Positions 1-10,999 of a DNA stretch of 64,000 bases are shown here, one piece after another. Both the position numbers and the translations under genes were made by a program. The stretch is from Benincasa hispida (Eukaryota; Streptophyta; Magnoliopsida; Cucurbitales; Cucurbitaceae): contig NC_052359.1 of NCBI RefSeq assembly GCF_009727055.1, positions 22,309,500 through 22,373,499 on the forward strand, read 5' to 3'. Every line of letters begins with the position of its first letter. Position 1 is the stretch's first letter. The notes below the pieces were generated by a model. The model made no database searches. It was not told the origin of the DNA and was given only the letters and a program-made list of their open reading frames with translations.

Positions 1-324
1 AAACAGAGTTAGTCGAACTTCCTCGGTTGAGATATTCGAGAACACAAAAGTGTTGCAGATTTCAATGAAGCTCTAGAGGTGGGCGTGCGGGTCTTCGCCA
101 CGCCTTCCTCCAAACTGCTCAGCAGCCTGAATCATCTGCAACATTACCGACTTCATTTCAAACCTCGATCCATCTAGCGCCGGCCTCATGATTTCTGGAG
201 AGAAATCGTAGAGGTTAGGTGACGCATAGTCCCGGATGGGTCTATTGCGGTCATTTGCTAGAAGGATGGGGTTGACCATCATATTATTCGCATTCGCGAC
301 CCATTTTGCTGGTTGTTTCATCAT
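1..324 (-). pseudogene. Athila-type gag N-terminus (element R1), partial
   Basis: N-terminal part of a Ty3/gypsy Gag, the structural protein that packages element RNA. Reading starts at the ATG at 322-324 (minus strand), about 140 bases inside the PBS, the usual spacing. The translation has the block VNPILLAND, the motif YASPNLYDFSPEIMRP and EDPHAHL. These match the gag of element G (17788-17942 and 33925-34016), so the two are related. An in-frame TAG at 73-75 follows HAHL. Beyond it the frame stays open to the window edge with gag-like sequence (SFIEICNTF and later EEVRLTLF), so the stop is a point lesion and not the natural end. The rest of the element lies outside the window. Family assignment (Athila-like) rests on the tRNA-Asp PBS and the gag similarity. 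Confidence 0.8.
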
Positions 325-464
325 TCTTGGTGTTCCTTCTTGTTATTGTTGACGGTCTCTTAATCTTCATCTAAAAGTCCTCTCAATCTCCGGGTCGTAA
401 TTCGCTAGATGAGAGTCTGCAAAGAAATCAGAAAAATTACCGTTAGCACTCTATTTTGCCAAAG

Positions 465-482
465 TCCCTGGCAACGGCGCCA
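465..482 (-). other. Primer-binding site, tRNA-Asp type (R1)
   Basis: The plus strand reads TCCCTGGCAACGGCGCCA, which I recall as the 3' end of plant tRNA-Asp with one mismatch (T for C). On the element's own strand it is the minus-strand DNA priming site, six bases inside the 5' LTR. It fixes the element's orientation as minus. Confidence 0.85.
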
Positions 483-488
483 AAAACT

Positions 489-2217
489 TGATGCTCGTAT
501 TTATGAAGTGGAAATATGGATGATATGCATTCATGGAATTGCATTGTGCACTCAAGTTTCCCCAGCGGAATTCAAGTGTAAATTTCTCTGAGTTCCCTAG
601 TAAGTCTAGGGTCGAACACAGGGACTTGTGAAAATAGATTGCGTTGGTAATTTTGATGAAAAATTTGCGGTAACCGGGTAAATAAATAAATAAAGTATTT
701 GGTTTGTTGATTGTGTTGATTAAAAAGAAATAACAAATGCGGCGGAGTTTGAAAAGAGTTGGTAAACAGGAAATGCGATGAATATGTGGTGAACGGGTCG
801 AGAAGGGTTTCGGCTAACACTCCCTAAAATGCATTCATGCTTGCGATCATGCAACATGCATACAATAGTAAACCACCTCTCGGTGTGAATACCACAGCTT
901 CTAAGGTTAGAATGCATGCGATATATGCAATAAGTCTATAGGGTTTACACATAAACCTCTATTTCTATTTATGCGATGACAACATGACGTCCACACAAAT
1001 ATGCGACCACATAATATCATTCCCATCTCTAGGATGCATGCGATGCAAGTTGACAAACAAAGCTTATCTCTAAGTCCCTATCTCTTGTTTATGCAAGCCT
1101 AATCTTGCTCTTTTGAGTCCAGATTCTAACCTAGTGAAAAATCTATACCCGGGCGGGGAAAGGAACTGGGGTATAGGCAGTTGACTTAGTGAACTAAGCT
1201 TAAGTGGATTCAGCTCTCTCGAAACATTAGGTTCTTTCTTTAGACTCTCTCTTGAGTAACTCTTAAGGGTATTTTGCACAACATAAAACAAGACAATCGC
1301 AAGCAATGAACTTCCTAGGTCATGTTATCTTAGTTCTTCTCAACCCATTCAACTAGTTTAGCTACTCATGCGTATTAAGAGAGTGAGCAGATGTAGAAAT
1401 AAAACTTCCATTGAATAGATATGAAGATGAAGTACAAATAACAATGCAAGTATAATAAAGAGCCTGGTAGCAATTTCTTGCTGCCAAGCATTTACACTGT
1501 TTCTGCTCGTGCTCTAAAGATAATCTCGCTCTCGCGAGAGTTGGCCCGCTCTTTGCTCTTACGCCCCAAGTTTCTCTTTTGAGTTGCCCTGAGCGATCTC
1601 CGACGCCACCACTCTTCTTTTGCTCTGCCTTAAAATGGAAAGGAAATTATGAACAGAAGCAACTAGTTGTAAAAATAGTGAACCCCTTTTCTGAAGAATG
1701 CACTTGATATTTATAGAGCATCCATGGTGAAAGGCGGCTTCTCTCTCTTGATTGATGGGACAACTTTACTTTTTGATTGACGCACCGAATGATTGTTACC
1801 GATAATGCTGAATGTACTTTATGACTGTTGTCAACTATCAACTTAATTTGGATTCGACTATCATCAGTTTCTGTCCCATCGCTCTTAATTAGCCTTTCAC
1901 CCAGATGCGCCCACCATGTTGCCCTGACCAAGTTGCGGCGATCCTTCTCGGCGAATGTTTACGAGCACGATCAATGCAAAGCCTTGTGGTGAAGTTGCGC
2001 TCGACCCATGAATTCCTATGATCGCAATCTTTGCACTGCGTTAATGCATATTCTGCACAAAAATACAAAAATCGATAGTTCTAATGCGCTGAATGCATGC
2101 GACCGCAATATTATAGAATTTATGCTTAATGGATGCAATTTAACATATTTCATCAATGCAATCCAACATTATTTAAGAACTTAGCACTATGATAACGTGC
2201 ATTTCTACCCGTTATCA
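489..2217 (-). repeat. 5' LTR of element R1 (1.73 kb)
   Basis: On the plus strand it runs from TGATGCTCG to ACCCGTTATCA. The outer end matches the start of the solo LTR at 49061 (TGATAACGGGTAGAAATG), so both belong to one family. It directly abuts the PBS. A TATA box lies at 1708-1715. Several segments are rich in the motif GCATGCGAT and variants. The five bases after the outer end (GATGA, 2218-2222) are expected to be duplicated at the far side of the element, outside the window. Confidence 0.82.
1708..1715 (-). promoter_or_regulatory. TATA box of R1 5' LTR
   Basis: Minus-strand TATAAATA in the context GCTCTATAAATATC. The same context is found in the R1 solo LTR and in both R2 LTRs, about 500-600 bases from the LTR start. 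Confidence 0.6.
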
Positions 2218-4333
2218 GATGACATGCAGAAAGGCAAGTCATCTTAGGCCTTTTATTTAGAATTATGAGGACTGTTAAGCATAATATGCGTCAATTATGT
2301 TAGGAATTCATAAGAAAATAAGTTTGCATCGTTCAACATGAAGAATCTTAGCTAACCCACTATTATGCATTATTATGGGTTCAATTGTCTATTTTTTTAG
2401 CTAACGCAGGAAGTGGACGCAAACACGGAAGCCGGGCTATCGCATAGACGACCGCATGTAGAGAAACCCTACATCAAAAGGCGAACGCATACAATCAACT
2501 TATAGGTGTTGCGGTAATCAAATGCATTCATCCATCGCATAGGAGTTGCAATCGTCAAGTGATTGCGGTCATCGTGTAGAAGTTGCGGTAATCAAGCGAA
2601 TGCAGCCATTTCAAGATTGCGACTACACGATGATAACCATAATAGAGGGATGAATACAAGGTTGGTGGAATGGAAGCATCAACGCATATCTCGGGAAAAT
2701 AAAAAGATGATGTTGACATTTCACCTACCACGCCATTAGAAGCAGAGATTCAGAAAAGGACTAACGCGCCGCGAGTATCAGAATCAGAGCAGGTCCATTA
2801 ATGCTATCGGTGATCAAGCTCTATAAATAGAGGCCATTGAGTAGAATTGCAAAGGATCCAAGGTTTTCACCCAAGGTTCCCTACCTTCGGGTGGATCCTT
2901 GTGATCCAGACTAACACGTGAGAAGAAAGCTTGAGAGTTCTTCATCTCCTTCATCCATTTTGAGCGATGACCGGAGCATTCGCTGAAGTTAGATCTTGAG
3001 AGAGTCGGCTCCACCGCATCCATGGCACCACCGACAACCTTGACACACATCTGCTGGAAGCAAGACATTGCTTCCAACTGGTTCTTTCATTTTCTCTTCT
3101 TTTCTTATATTGTATTGTATTACATTTTGGATTAAGAAATTAATACATTATGTGTTCAATGCATTTCTGTGTTTCCTTTGAGTCCATCTCCATCTTTCTT
3201 TACTTAGCATCTTTAACTTTCATTGCATCACTTAGTGAGATTGCTAGAGTATCGCATACTTAGTCATGCAGACTAGAGATATGAAGCATGTAGCAAACTA
3301 CCGAGAGGTGTGCGTTGTGCGAGTGTGTGAGAAAACCTTATTTACTTAGTGTGAAGCTGTAGCAATGCCTATCTATAGGCAGACGCAACGCTTGTCTATG
3401 AGTAATGTCAGCAACAACTAACTGCCCGGGAGTGTAAGTGATTGGTTGCATTAAGCAATGTAAGCAAGTATTCACTAGAGATAGAAATAATCTTATGGCA
3501 ACCAAGTTCATGCGGTTACCTTGTCTTATGAGCGCATCATTAATCATTTAGGCATACTTGAGAGAGTAGTCTAAAAACCAAATCTAAGACTCGAGAGAGC
3601 GGATTGGAACACATAAGCAAAAATGGGGAACTTAGGAATAAGCTCCGTTTGCTATTACACAACGTATGCACCCTACGAAGAGGATATTGCATGTGTCCAA
3701 GAAGTAGGATACGGTGGCGGTATGCGGTCATCTTGTTTATGTGTGAGAGCACATGAGCAGGAATAGAGACTTAGGAATAAGGCCTCTCAACATTTCACAT
3801 ACACATCGCATACGTCCTAGATTTAGGCATAAGTGTGTGTAGCATGATCACATAGCTTGTGTTGGCTGAGGTTGCCTCTGTGGTCACTCTTAAGGGTTGC
3901 GATGAAGACATCCTCACATTTTATCTATTTTCCATTCATTTACTACGCGTCAATAGTTGTCGTGTCTCTACCTCTCATTCATACTTCTCATTACGTTGTC
4001 TGTTAGTTAGGAGTAGGAGTAGTTTGTAGCTTATACCCCTCCATCATTCTTTTATTCAACCGCCGCATACACATTACCGCATAGTATTTAGTTACAAGTT
4101 TCTGAGTTCGACCTCAGATCACCCGAGAAACTTGCGTTTGCGTTATACTAGGCGTGAGCGTAAGAAAACTTGTGACAGGAACGCATGGTCATCACGTACA
4201 TTTGTTAACGCATATTGTAAGTCTAACGCATGACCATCGACGCACGATAATCAATGCATAACCTAAGACATGCATCGCATATTGCGTCCCACTAATTTTA
4301 GTCATCAAGTCATTGACGGCTAATTTTTCATCA
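2218..4333 (+). repeat. LTR of family R2, copy 1
   Basis: Aligns along its length with the well-bounded solo LTR at 14278-16271: same start (GATGACATGCAGAAA), same TATA region, same tail (GAGAAACTTGCGTT, then AAGAAAACTTGTG). The first base T of the family terminus is missing because the R1 element has inserted one base into it. The right end is read as TTTTTCATCA; the exact base could be 4333 or 4336. No internal R2 sequence follows, so it is probably a solo LTR, but the left flank needed to prove this is outside the window. Orientation comes from the TATA box. The LTR layout resembles R1 and the LTR of G. Confidence 0.72.
2822..2829 (+). promoter_or_regulatory. TATA box of R2 LTR copy 1
   Basis: TATAAATA in the context GCTCTATAAATAGAGGCC, matched at 14876-14883 in the second copy. 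Confidence 0.6.
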
Positions 4334-4336
4334 TCA

Positions 4337-5455
4337 GCTTACTAGACCATGATGAGGGCTAAAGGACTACAGAAGTAAATGTTACTACTGCTAAGAAAAG
4401 AGGATCTCATCTAAGAAGCCTGATATTGCTTCTTTTTCATAGAATAAAAGTATTATAGTAAAGAAGAACAAAGGTAAAGGAAAAAAAGAATTCTACTAGT
4501 AGAAAAGGCAAGGCAAATGCTGCAGATAAAGGAAAATGTTTCCACTGCAGTGAAGAAGGGCACTGGAAGAGAAACTGCCCACAATACCTTGCAGAGAAAA
4601 GAGTAGAGAAAGCAAAACAGGGAAACTAGTCTTGAGGGTTGCTTACTGTGAGATAGTACTCCAGATTGTGAATATAGAAGCATATCTCAAAATGACCAGT
4701 GGGAGATGTTGCAGTTGCTACCAGAAGATAAACTTGTTTATTTTTGTTATGAAAGTTATTTTATCTTTTTGTAAAGAACATATTGTATAAACTTTTTTGT
4801 TATAAATGAAATGTTCATTAGCAAAAGTTTTATTTATTCTACTGTAAAACAACTTCTTTTAGAACCAACCTAGTTAAAAGCCATTTGCAAATATTTAGAT
4901 ATTTAAAAATGGCTAGCTAACAATAAAGGCAAATAGTTATTTAGCCTAAATTATAGGAGAACACTTGAAAGGTTCAAAGTGTAAAACTTGTTAGGTAAAA
5001 TAAATCCATAATACTTCAATTGGATCAAAGTAAGGAATATAGAAAGTTCGAGATTTCTAGGCCATTGATTAAAACTGATACTATAACAAAAGTTGTTTAA
5101 GCAGATCAGACCCATTTTACTCAAAGAGTTGAGGGTACCTCGATGTAGTGGGATGAATGTATGACTTCCTAGCCATTATTGAGAAACAAGAGTTGTGAAA
5201 ATAAGATGCATTCCCTATATAGTTTAATAAGAAGTCCATTGTATACTAACATGTTTACAGCGATTCTCTAGACTACAGTGTTTGAGAATCTCCTAGTAAG
5301 ACTAGGACTACAAGGTATATAACCTAGGGCAAGTATGAGAAAAACCCATGCGTATATGATACCTAAAGGCAAACCATGAGTATATGATGCCCTAGTTTAT
5401 TGTGTTTCTCTGTAAAACTTAGAAACTTAGTATTATATATATGTTACCACTGAAG
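4337..5455 (+). pseudogene. Copia-type gag and GAG-pre-integrase remnant (element H)
   Basis: Remains of a Ty1/copia polyprotein. At about 4537-4578 the frame reads CFHCSEEGHWKRNC, a perfect CX2CX4HX4C zinc knuckle of nucleocapsid, followed by PQYLAEKRVEK as in copia Gags; the knuckle is preceded by a Lys-rich linker. At about 4800 the frame reads INEMFISK, resembling the GAG-pre-integrase region seen also at 57395 (INEAFISK). Between the two most of the protease is missing, and downstream no RT, RNase H or integrase is seen before the LTR at 5476, so a large internal deletion is inferred. From about 4950 to 5455 I recognise nothing coding and read it as 3' internal sequence. Many stops make it non-functional. 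Confidence 0.68.
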
Positions 5456-5475
5456 TTTTAGTCTAAGTGGAAGTT
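5456..5475 (+). other. Polypurine tract region of copia element H
   Basis: AAGTGGAAGTT directly precedes the LTR start TGTTGGG. It resembles the plant copia arrangement of a short purine run followed by TGTTGGG. The purine run is interrupted by T, so the call is moderate. Confidence 0.5.
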
Positions 5476-6105
5476 TGTTGGGTTTTATGTCCTAAAACTC
5501 GTGACTCATAAACAATAAACTTATTCTGAAAATTCAATAAGTTGTTATTGAATATATGAATAGCTTATTTTGTTTTAGAAATAAATCCAATAAACTAAAA
5601 GATCCATAACTATTACATGAGTACTTAAAATTTATGTGGAGATATAAATGTGGATCAGGTTCGAGTAAATAGTCAAAATAGTTTATAGTATATGAATATG
5701 GTTGGGTGCCTTATTCTAGTAACACTATTGGATGCGACCCACTCTATAGTTGTTACAAGGAGTTGTAAAGTGCTACAAACGAAGTGATCCTAATTCGTAC
5801 ATGTGATGACATGATGAGTGAGGGTGTCCTTGCAATGAGTTTGCACAAGATCAGACCACAAAATAAGTCACTCTTACTTTGTAATGCTGTTTACTGTTCA
5901 AGACTGAATATTTCACAACGATGACCTATAACCTGAATCCCAAGCTAACTACGAACTCCTGTTTATTCGGGATTATCCTTAGGTTTGTATAGGTGAAGGT
6001 TGGCTTAACAGCGCCAGCTCAATAAGCCTCCCATTTTAGGGGTAAGACCGGGTAGATAGCTGGGGACATAGGGTGCAAGATGGAATTCACTTCTACCCAC
6101 TTTAA
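5476..6105 (+). repeat. Truncated copia LTR, family E (copy E1)
   Basis: Begins TGTTGGGTTTTATGTCC and follows the complete E-family solo LTR at 22923-24924 for about its first 630 bases, including the stretch CCTCCCATTTTAGGGGTAAG. It then departs from the family near 6105, so about 1.4 kb of the 3' part is missing. It is the 3' LTR of element H, cut short. Confidence 0.7.
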
Positions 6106-6365
6106 ACAAATTTTGCCCGATTCAATGCTTTTTAAGTCGGTTCGAGCTATTTTGAAGATCCCGAAGTGGTTCAGGGTTATTTTTAATTATTATTGTAATA
6201 ATTTAATTATTTTCTTGCATAGATGCCAAAACCAGTCCAATTTTAGTGATTTTAATTATTTATGCATTGTGAATGTATTTTTAATTCAATTAACCATGTT
6301 TGTGCATTATGTATGCCATATAGATTTAAAATCCCGCATTAGTAACGCATGAAATTGTATATATG
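6106..6365. other. Unassigned AT-rich spacer
   Basis: About 260 bases between the truncated E LTR and the start of G's LTR. An open frame crosses it at 6080-6352 but has no recognisable motif and begins inside the LTR. I see nothing else here. Confidence 0.4.
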
Positions 6366-6595
6366 TGATAAACTCATGCAAAAGTATCTTCTTAAGTGAA
6401 AAATTGCATTAGTAATGCACTTTAATGTAGGAATAAAAAAAATTCACTAATTGTTGCAGACAAGGCCAATGCAAGGGACATGCGACCAGACTACCCAACG
6501 TGAAAGATACATTTGGCTCATGTAATCCATGTTAAATCACAACTTGTAGGCATGGACATCTGATTGGCGACGTTTGATCGAGGCAGAATGGTAGT

Positions 6596-8148
6596 TGTTT
6601 GGTCTAAAATAGGTGTCATTAGTTCTATCTTACCCAAAACAAATGAAATTTATAATGCTCTAACTACAACTAAAACTAGCACTTAGCAATAGTGGAGTAA
6701 GAGGTCGATCCCAAGGGAACTTTTATTAATTGGCCTAAAATAGACTAATTGAATTCAAAAATGCAAAAGATTAAACTGATGGGGGGAGGGGGGGAGTGGT
6801 TGTTTGTTTTAAGGAACTAGAAACTAACTAAGTGAAAAAGCAATAATTGATATATGAAATTTGGTAATGAGAGAAGTAAGAGAGATTATGAGATAAGATT
6901 CAATTGAAAATGAAATCTTGGGGATTTTATGTAAACTAGGCAATTCTATCATTGACTTAACAAAGAATTATGTAATTAGATTATTCAATAGTTCATTAAG
7001 AATAAATTCCTAATGCCCTAATTAGCTAATTTGACAATTAATCCTAATCTAGGTCTTAATTGCTTCCTAAAGAAATTTCATAATTAATCCCTAAATTGCA
7101 TTAAAATCATGGGTTTTCTTATCTATTCAAAATCTTGAAATCAAAAGACAGAAAGTTCAAGATTGATTGCATGAATATTCTGAATTACTAGGTTCTTTAA
7201 AGAAAAGAGGAAAAAAAGTCCACATTTTCTATCAAGACTACTAATTCTAGCAACCCTAATTACAAATTTGTTATAGAACTATGTAATTTTTGCATACAAA
7301 AATTGATTAATCTTGAGTTGTTAATTCATTCTTAGTCAATTTTATTCTAAATCTTAGCAAGAACATTAAAAAAAAAAAGTAATTACATGAAAGAAATTTC
7401 AAAGAAAAGTCTCAAGAAAGTGCCAATCTATGTAATTCCCCAAGAAAAAGGATTACCTACTCATGGATGATGAAATTCTTCAAGCAATCCATTGATAGTT
7501 GCATAATTGGTACAAGGATTGAATACAAATTAATTGAATCTCTCCAAAATTTACAAGAATAGCTTCGTAAATTCGAAGTCTCTCTCTAAAAGTTCAAGTT
7601 TTTTTCCCTTTCTCGCTGAAAATGAAACAATAAAATTTATATTAGTAGGCATAGCATCGCGATGTCAAGGCCAGCACTGCAATGCTACATCGTAGAAAAG
7701 CCAAGAAGCATTGGGCTAACATTGCAACGATGCTGACGCTCGGTTGCGCAAGGCGCGAGCGCACACGCATTATTCCATGAATATTCAGAGCATTGCGACC
7801 TTGGGTCAACTGTTGCGACGCTGCCCTATTTTGCAGCAAATAGATGCATTCTGTTTTCAAGAATAAAGCTAGCGTCAGGCTCAATGTTGTAAGGAGCGTT
7901 TGATGCTGCAAGCATTGTTGAAGAGTGTTGAATTGTTCCTCTTGAGGGGCAAAGTGGTAGTTCATCATGGATCTTCTTGTTAAGTGATCTTTTGGTGTCA
8001 TTTGGCTTGAATTAGCTCCAAATATTTCGAAATAGCTTTTTTGAGTCGGGATTGGAGTTTACCTACAAAAATAGACATTTTAATCAAACAATTACGATAG
8101 AATTTAGGGTTTTATCATAGAAAAGATAGTATTTTACAAGACCTAACA
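6596..8148 (-). repeat. 3' LTR of element B
   Basis: Plus-strand ends are TGTTTGGTCTAAAATAGG and CAAGACCTAACA. It aligns with 12827-14277 plus 16277-16361. It is AT-rich with a homopolymer G run near 6782-6795. About 7645-7800 holds scattered copies of the motif GCATTGCGACGCT and relatives, shared as a type with the LTRs of C and F. Confidence 0.88.
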
Positions 8149-8163
8149 AAATACCCCCAACTT
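8149..8163 (-). other. Polypurine tract of element B
   Basis: Minus strand reads AAGTTGGGGGTATTT immediately before the 3' LTR. The same tract type precedes the 3' LTRs of C (AAGTTGGGGGTGTT) and F (AAGTTGGGGATGTT), which ties these elements together. Confidence 0.85.
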
Positions 8164-9889
8164 AGCTCTTGGTCGTCTCGAACAAGTCTAAACTAGAAAT
8201 ATGCATATATTCGAGCAAAAATGAATTGTTCATTGTTTATTCAAAGTTTCATTCTTTTATTCAAAATTGACAAATTCAAGTTGGCACATTTTCATCTTCA
8301 CATTCAAATGGTCAATACATTCAAGTGTTTTACACAATGAATTGATTCTCATCTCTCTTCCCAATATCAAGGAAGTGAGGATATAAGCAAGTATTTAGAA
8401 ATTCAAAGTTTTGCTAACAAAAGGTTGAAGCTTATTTTGAAAAGAAAAGGTTTTTTCTTGCAAAATCATAAAAGAAAAGACTACCTAGTTTTAGTTTACT
8501 TAAAGGCCTAAACTAATAGAAAGGAGACATCTAACTTTCAATTCCTCTTCGCTCTACACTAGCCCTGTTATTGGTCTATGATATACCTAACTTGCATTGG
8601 AGAGAGGCAATTTTAATATAGTGGTGCCTTTTTAAACTCACACATACAAAATGTAATTGGCATTTCTTTTACTTAGAGGGATAGCTTTCACACTCGCATC
8701 GTTGGGAACCTATCACTCTTTTCTCGCGGGCCCCAACAAAAACACGATGAAGGTAGCTCTTTTCACCTCTACCCATGCACACACACACTCGTTACTAAAG
8801 GTTATGTTAATTTAGCAAATTTTCTTTATTATTTTTTTTGTGCTAGCAATTTTTTTTAATACACCAAGCCTCTTTTTATTCCTCTATGTCTAGACTTGCC
8901 TCTAAAATAAGATGGTTGTTCTTAGACCAAAGTTTGTCCTATTGAGGTAACAAATAAAATTGAGTAGATGTGACATTTCTAAGAGTTTAAAGATTCTAAA
9001 TAAATCTAAAAGTCTAAGAATTCGATTTTTTATGAAGTTAAAAGGAAAAGAAAGTTTCTTTTGAAAGATGAATTTCAAAATTTTGTTTGAAAAATTTAAA
9101 AGGTCTAAAATTTTGTTTGTATCCTTACTAGAAAGAGTGTATCATCAAAATTTCATCAATAAGAATCAAGAGATTGAGTAAAAACAAATGATATGGAATG
9201 TGCAAACATGAATTTATTGAATTCAAGGAAAAAATGGTCTTTTGAAGAATAAAGAATTCAATAGACATGTTTTTTTTTTTCAAAGAATCAAAATCATACT
9301 ATCATGATGAATTAGAGCCTTAAATTTTTTCAGATATGTCAAAACAGAATCACAAAATCTATGTAATCAATCAAAGTAATCAACAATCTATTAATCTGAG
9401 CTCAAATGCTTAAGGGTTCCAAACATGCAAAAATTTTCAGTGAGGCTCATTTTTAAAGGTAATCAAAGAATACTAAAAGAATACAAAAAACATGCAATGT
9501 TTATCCACCCCCAAATAAAAGTGGAACATTGTCCTCAATGTTTAGAATAAGAAAAAAAAATTCAAGAAACAAAAGAGAAGGGTTGTAGAAAGAAACTTCC
9601 CTGGTTTTGTTGTTGATTGTTTATTTGCTTGAGAGAGAATTTCCTTTCTTTTGTTCTCTTTTTTTTAATTTGAGAGCTCTTTTTTTCTTCTTTTTATTGA
9701 GTAAAACACCTACAAAGAAAAAAAGAAGAATCAATTATTCTATTTATTTGAAACACTAAAATAAGAAGAAAGTAAAAAAAAAATGAAAAATTAGAAAAGA
9801 AAAAAATGAAAATCAAAAGAAAGAAAGAGAAAATTTTGTCTTGTTGCAAATTTTTAGCGTTGTTTGCTCGACATTGGTGAAGAGGGGTG
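8164..9889 (-). other. 3' untranslated tail of element B
   Basis: About 1.7 kb of AT-rich sequence between the integrase remnant and the polypurine tract, with long A/T runs (for example near 9265 and 9775). Athila elements often carry an extra envelope-like frame in this place. I see no open frame, signal peptide or membrane segment that would support one. Confidence 0.55.
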
Positions 9890-9998
9890 TCAAGTATATG
9901 AGGGATTAGCTAAACGCAAGCCCATTTGGACTTGTTTTACATATCCTTCATTGTAGATTTTGAGTTTGTGCCTGTTCACCTTGAAGAATTTTTTTAGG
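9890..9998 (-). pseudogene. C-terminal tail of integrase (element B remnant)
   Basis: Minus strand reads FKVNRHKLKIYNEGYVKQ and ends at a TGA at 9890-9892. The start of this tail corresponds to KVNGHRLKVFHDDE at the end of the integrase of element C (about 31050-31100). The rest of pol is missing, so this marks the right edge of an internal deletion that joined the protease region to the end of pol. The short length lowers certainty. Confidence 0.6.
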
Positions 9999-10020
9999 GA
10001 ACATCAAATTTTCAATTTTT

Positions 10021-10437
10021 CTAGGTTTTGAAACAACTTCCCAAGTTCTTGCTCTTCTTTGGAGAAGGGAGAGCCCTGCTCTCAATCCCTTTTACATGCG
10101 TTTTGAAAACAGAGTAAAGATTAGAAGCTTTGCTTTTGTTTTTGTTACTACAAATAAATTTTGAATTTGAATTATCAATTGAAGTTTTTTCATTTATACA
10201 AATTTTGTTTTGAAAATTTGAATCTTCTTTTGAAGTATTTACATTTTGGTAAAATTTGTTGTTGAAAGAATTATCATTATCATCTTTTGAAGAAGATTCA
10301 TTTTTTTCACAAATTTGAAGTGAAGAATTAGAAACATGCTTTTTATTTGAATTATCATGGTCACAAAAGTTAAGAGATACATGAGAAGAATTATGAGTAA
10401 TCAAATCAAGACCATAATGAATGGAAGGGGTTACCAA
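10021..10437 (-). CDS. Asn/Ser/Lys-rich frame of unknown role (element B)
   Basis: Open frame of 138 codons in phase with the protease frame upstream, from which it is separated by only one stop at 10450-10452. Composition is dominated by Asn, Ser and Lys; there is no motif, membrane segment or cysteine pattern I recognise. It lies where RT should be and ends in EsRALPSPKKSKNLGSCFKT-type basic sequence. Possibilities: a spacer filled by AT-rich sequence after the pol deletion, or a captured fragment. It has stayed open although the flanking gag has not, which may be chance in AT-rich DNA. Function unknown. Confidence 0.4.
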   Translation of the reverse strand: MVTPSIHYGLDLITHNSSHVSLNFCDHDNSNKKHVSNSSLQICEKNESSSKDDNDNSFNNKFYQNVNTSKEDSNFQNKICINEKTSIDNSNSKFICSNKNKSKASNLYSVFKTHVKGIESRALPSPKKSKNLGSCFKT

Positions 10438-10449
10438 ACAATGAGAACT

Positions 10450-10988
10450 TTAGTATAACATGGAATCAATAATGTAATCAATTTCATCATATGTGCCTAT
10501 GAAGAAAAGAGAATAATATTCCTCCGGAAATCTCATGGCGTCATAAATGTTGAAGGATTTTACCTCTCCATCAAATTCTACTGACAAAGACCCTTTATCT
10601 ACATCAATTATAGTTTTTGTAGTTTTCATGAAGGGTCTGCCAAGTAGGATATTAGAGGAAGAAGTAGAGTATGGTTCATCTAATTTTAAAATGTAAAAAT
10701 CAATGGGAAAGATTAATTCTCCTACTCTCAAGAAAACATCTTCTACTATGCCTAGGGGTTGAATATATGACCTATCCGCTAGTTGTATGCAAATATTCAT
10801 TTTTTGTAGGTCAATTTAAGATATTCATAGACATGAAAAGGCATGACATTTATTGATGCACCTAGGTCTAGCATGGCATGAGTGATAATTCTATCTCCTA
10901 TCTTACAAGGTAGAGTAGACATTCCAGGGTCTCTACATTTCTGAGGCATGTCCTTTTTTAACAAAGCAGATACGTTTTTTTCTAACAA
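10450..10988 (-). pseudogene. Aspartic protease (element B)
   Basis: Retroviral-type aspartic protease that cleaves the Gag-Pol polyprotein. The order of motifs is LLKKDMPQKCRDPG, HAMLDLGASINVMP (active-site D-L-G-A, the usual form in this plant lineage), then after a break IQLADRSYIQPLGIVEDV, ILLGRPFMKT and VEFDGEVKSFNIYDAM. The same series appears in C (21200-21730) and G (54840-55250). The frame is broken near 10797-10800 by a stop and restart, so it is inactive as it stands, although the active-site block is intact. Confidence 0.82.
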
Positions 10989-10999
10989 TTACTCTTTCA

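Noticed and set aside
465..482. tRNA-Asp gene
   Set aside because: Only the 18 bases of the tRNA 3' end occur, at each LTR edge; these are primer-binding sites. No full cloverleaf was found anywhere.
6080..6352. 90-codon open frame on the plus strand
   Set aside because: Starts inside the truncated E LTR, no motif, AT-rich; chance frame.
8164..9889. Envelope-like gene in the tail of B (expected in some Athila elements)
   Set aside because: No open frame, signal peptide or transmembrane segment could be read; same for the tails of C and F.
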